A stretch of 12,228 bases of DNA from JACCQS01 sp050999295 (GTDB taxonomy: Bacteria; Actinomycetota; Actinomycetes; Mycobacteriales; Geodermatophilaceae), in assembly GCA_050999295.1 (NCBI GenBank), contig JBPCPI010000177.1, positions 1 through 12,228 on the forward strand. Reading direction: 5' to 3'. A model generated the notes under the pieces. That model was not told the origin of the DNA. It did not search any database and saw only the letters and a list, made by a program, of their open reading frames with translations. Shown here one piece after another: positions 12,203 to 12,228 of the stretch. Position numbers and translations under genes: made by a program. Numbering within the stretch: the stretch's first letter is position 1; every line of letters begins with the position of its first letter.

Positions 12203-12228
12203 GCCACGGGTTAGGCCGCAGGTTAGGC
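12200..12228. repeat. 12-bp tandem repeat starting at the hydrolase stop codon
   Basis: TAGGCCACGGGT (12200-12211), TAGGCCGCAGGT (12212-12223) and TAGGC (12224-12228, cut by the window). The units differ at two bases. Each begins with an in-frame TAG, so the stop is repeated three times. The full extent lies outside the window. Confidence 0.6.

Noticed and set aside
12203..12228. TTAGGC-like repeats as a telomere or chromosome-end signal
   Set aside because: Only two to three degenerate 12-bp units directly after a coding stop; nothing else suggests a replicon end.

Overview
The window reads as chromosomal DNA of a high-GC Gram-positive actinomycete. Codon third positions are strongly G/C, GTG starts are common, genes are packed with short gaps or overlaps, and several families are typical of Actinobacteria: an actinobacterial-type CDGSH protein next to a HemK2-like methyltransferase, DUF2784, and a conserved Ala/Arg-rich coiled-coil protein. 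I cannot place it below class level. I see no rRNA, tRNA, CRISPR array, insertion sequence, phage gene or plasmid gene.

Positions 1-4295 (minus strand) hold a five-gene run, read right to left: an exported esterase-like lipoprotein, an OmpR-type response regulator, its histidine kinase (GTGA stop/start overlap), a SAM-dependent NPPY methyltransferase, and a CDGSH iron-sulfur protein cut by the window edge. Upstream of the lipoprotein lie a -10-like hexamer and two 7-bp direct repeats 11 bp apart, where an OmpR-type activator would be expected to bind. The simplest reading is an autoregulated envelope-sensing operon with a lipoprotein as output or accessory.

Positions 4331-5059 look broken. 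A minus-strand C-terminal fragment of proline dehydrogenase (about 178 residues) meets, head to head, a plus-strand C-terminal fragment of an unrecognised membrane protein. Both lack their N-termini and meet near 4860-4870. This is either a rearrangement scar or an assembly join.

Positions 5040-8211 hold a hemerythrin-like HHE protein (minus) and, divergent from it, DUF2784, a PfkB/adenosine-kinase-like sugar kinase and a His-rich CDF zinc/cobalt exporter (plus). Positions 8246-9256 hold a small AraC-type regulator and a VOC protein, with an 11-bp perfect inverted repeat upstream. A four-helix membrane protein (9305-9868, minus), a gene-free stretch, a coiled-coil protein (10251-11189, minus) and an alpha/beta hydrolase (11423-12202, plus) complete the window.

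Two regulatory themes recur. First, the hemerythrin and the four-helix membrane protein each have a sigma-B/sigma-F-like promoter with 15-bp spacing (GTGT or GTTT, then GGGTAC), suggesting shared general-stress control. Second, several genes (VOC, hydrolase, response regulator, probably methyltransferase and AraC) lack a Shine-Dalgarno sequence and carry a -10-like hexamer 5-8 nt before the start codon, which predicts leaderless transcripts. I found no clearly new multi-gene system; the best leads are the broken 4331-5059 locus, the shared promoters and the lipoprotein-two-component operon.
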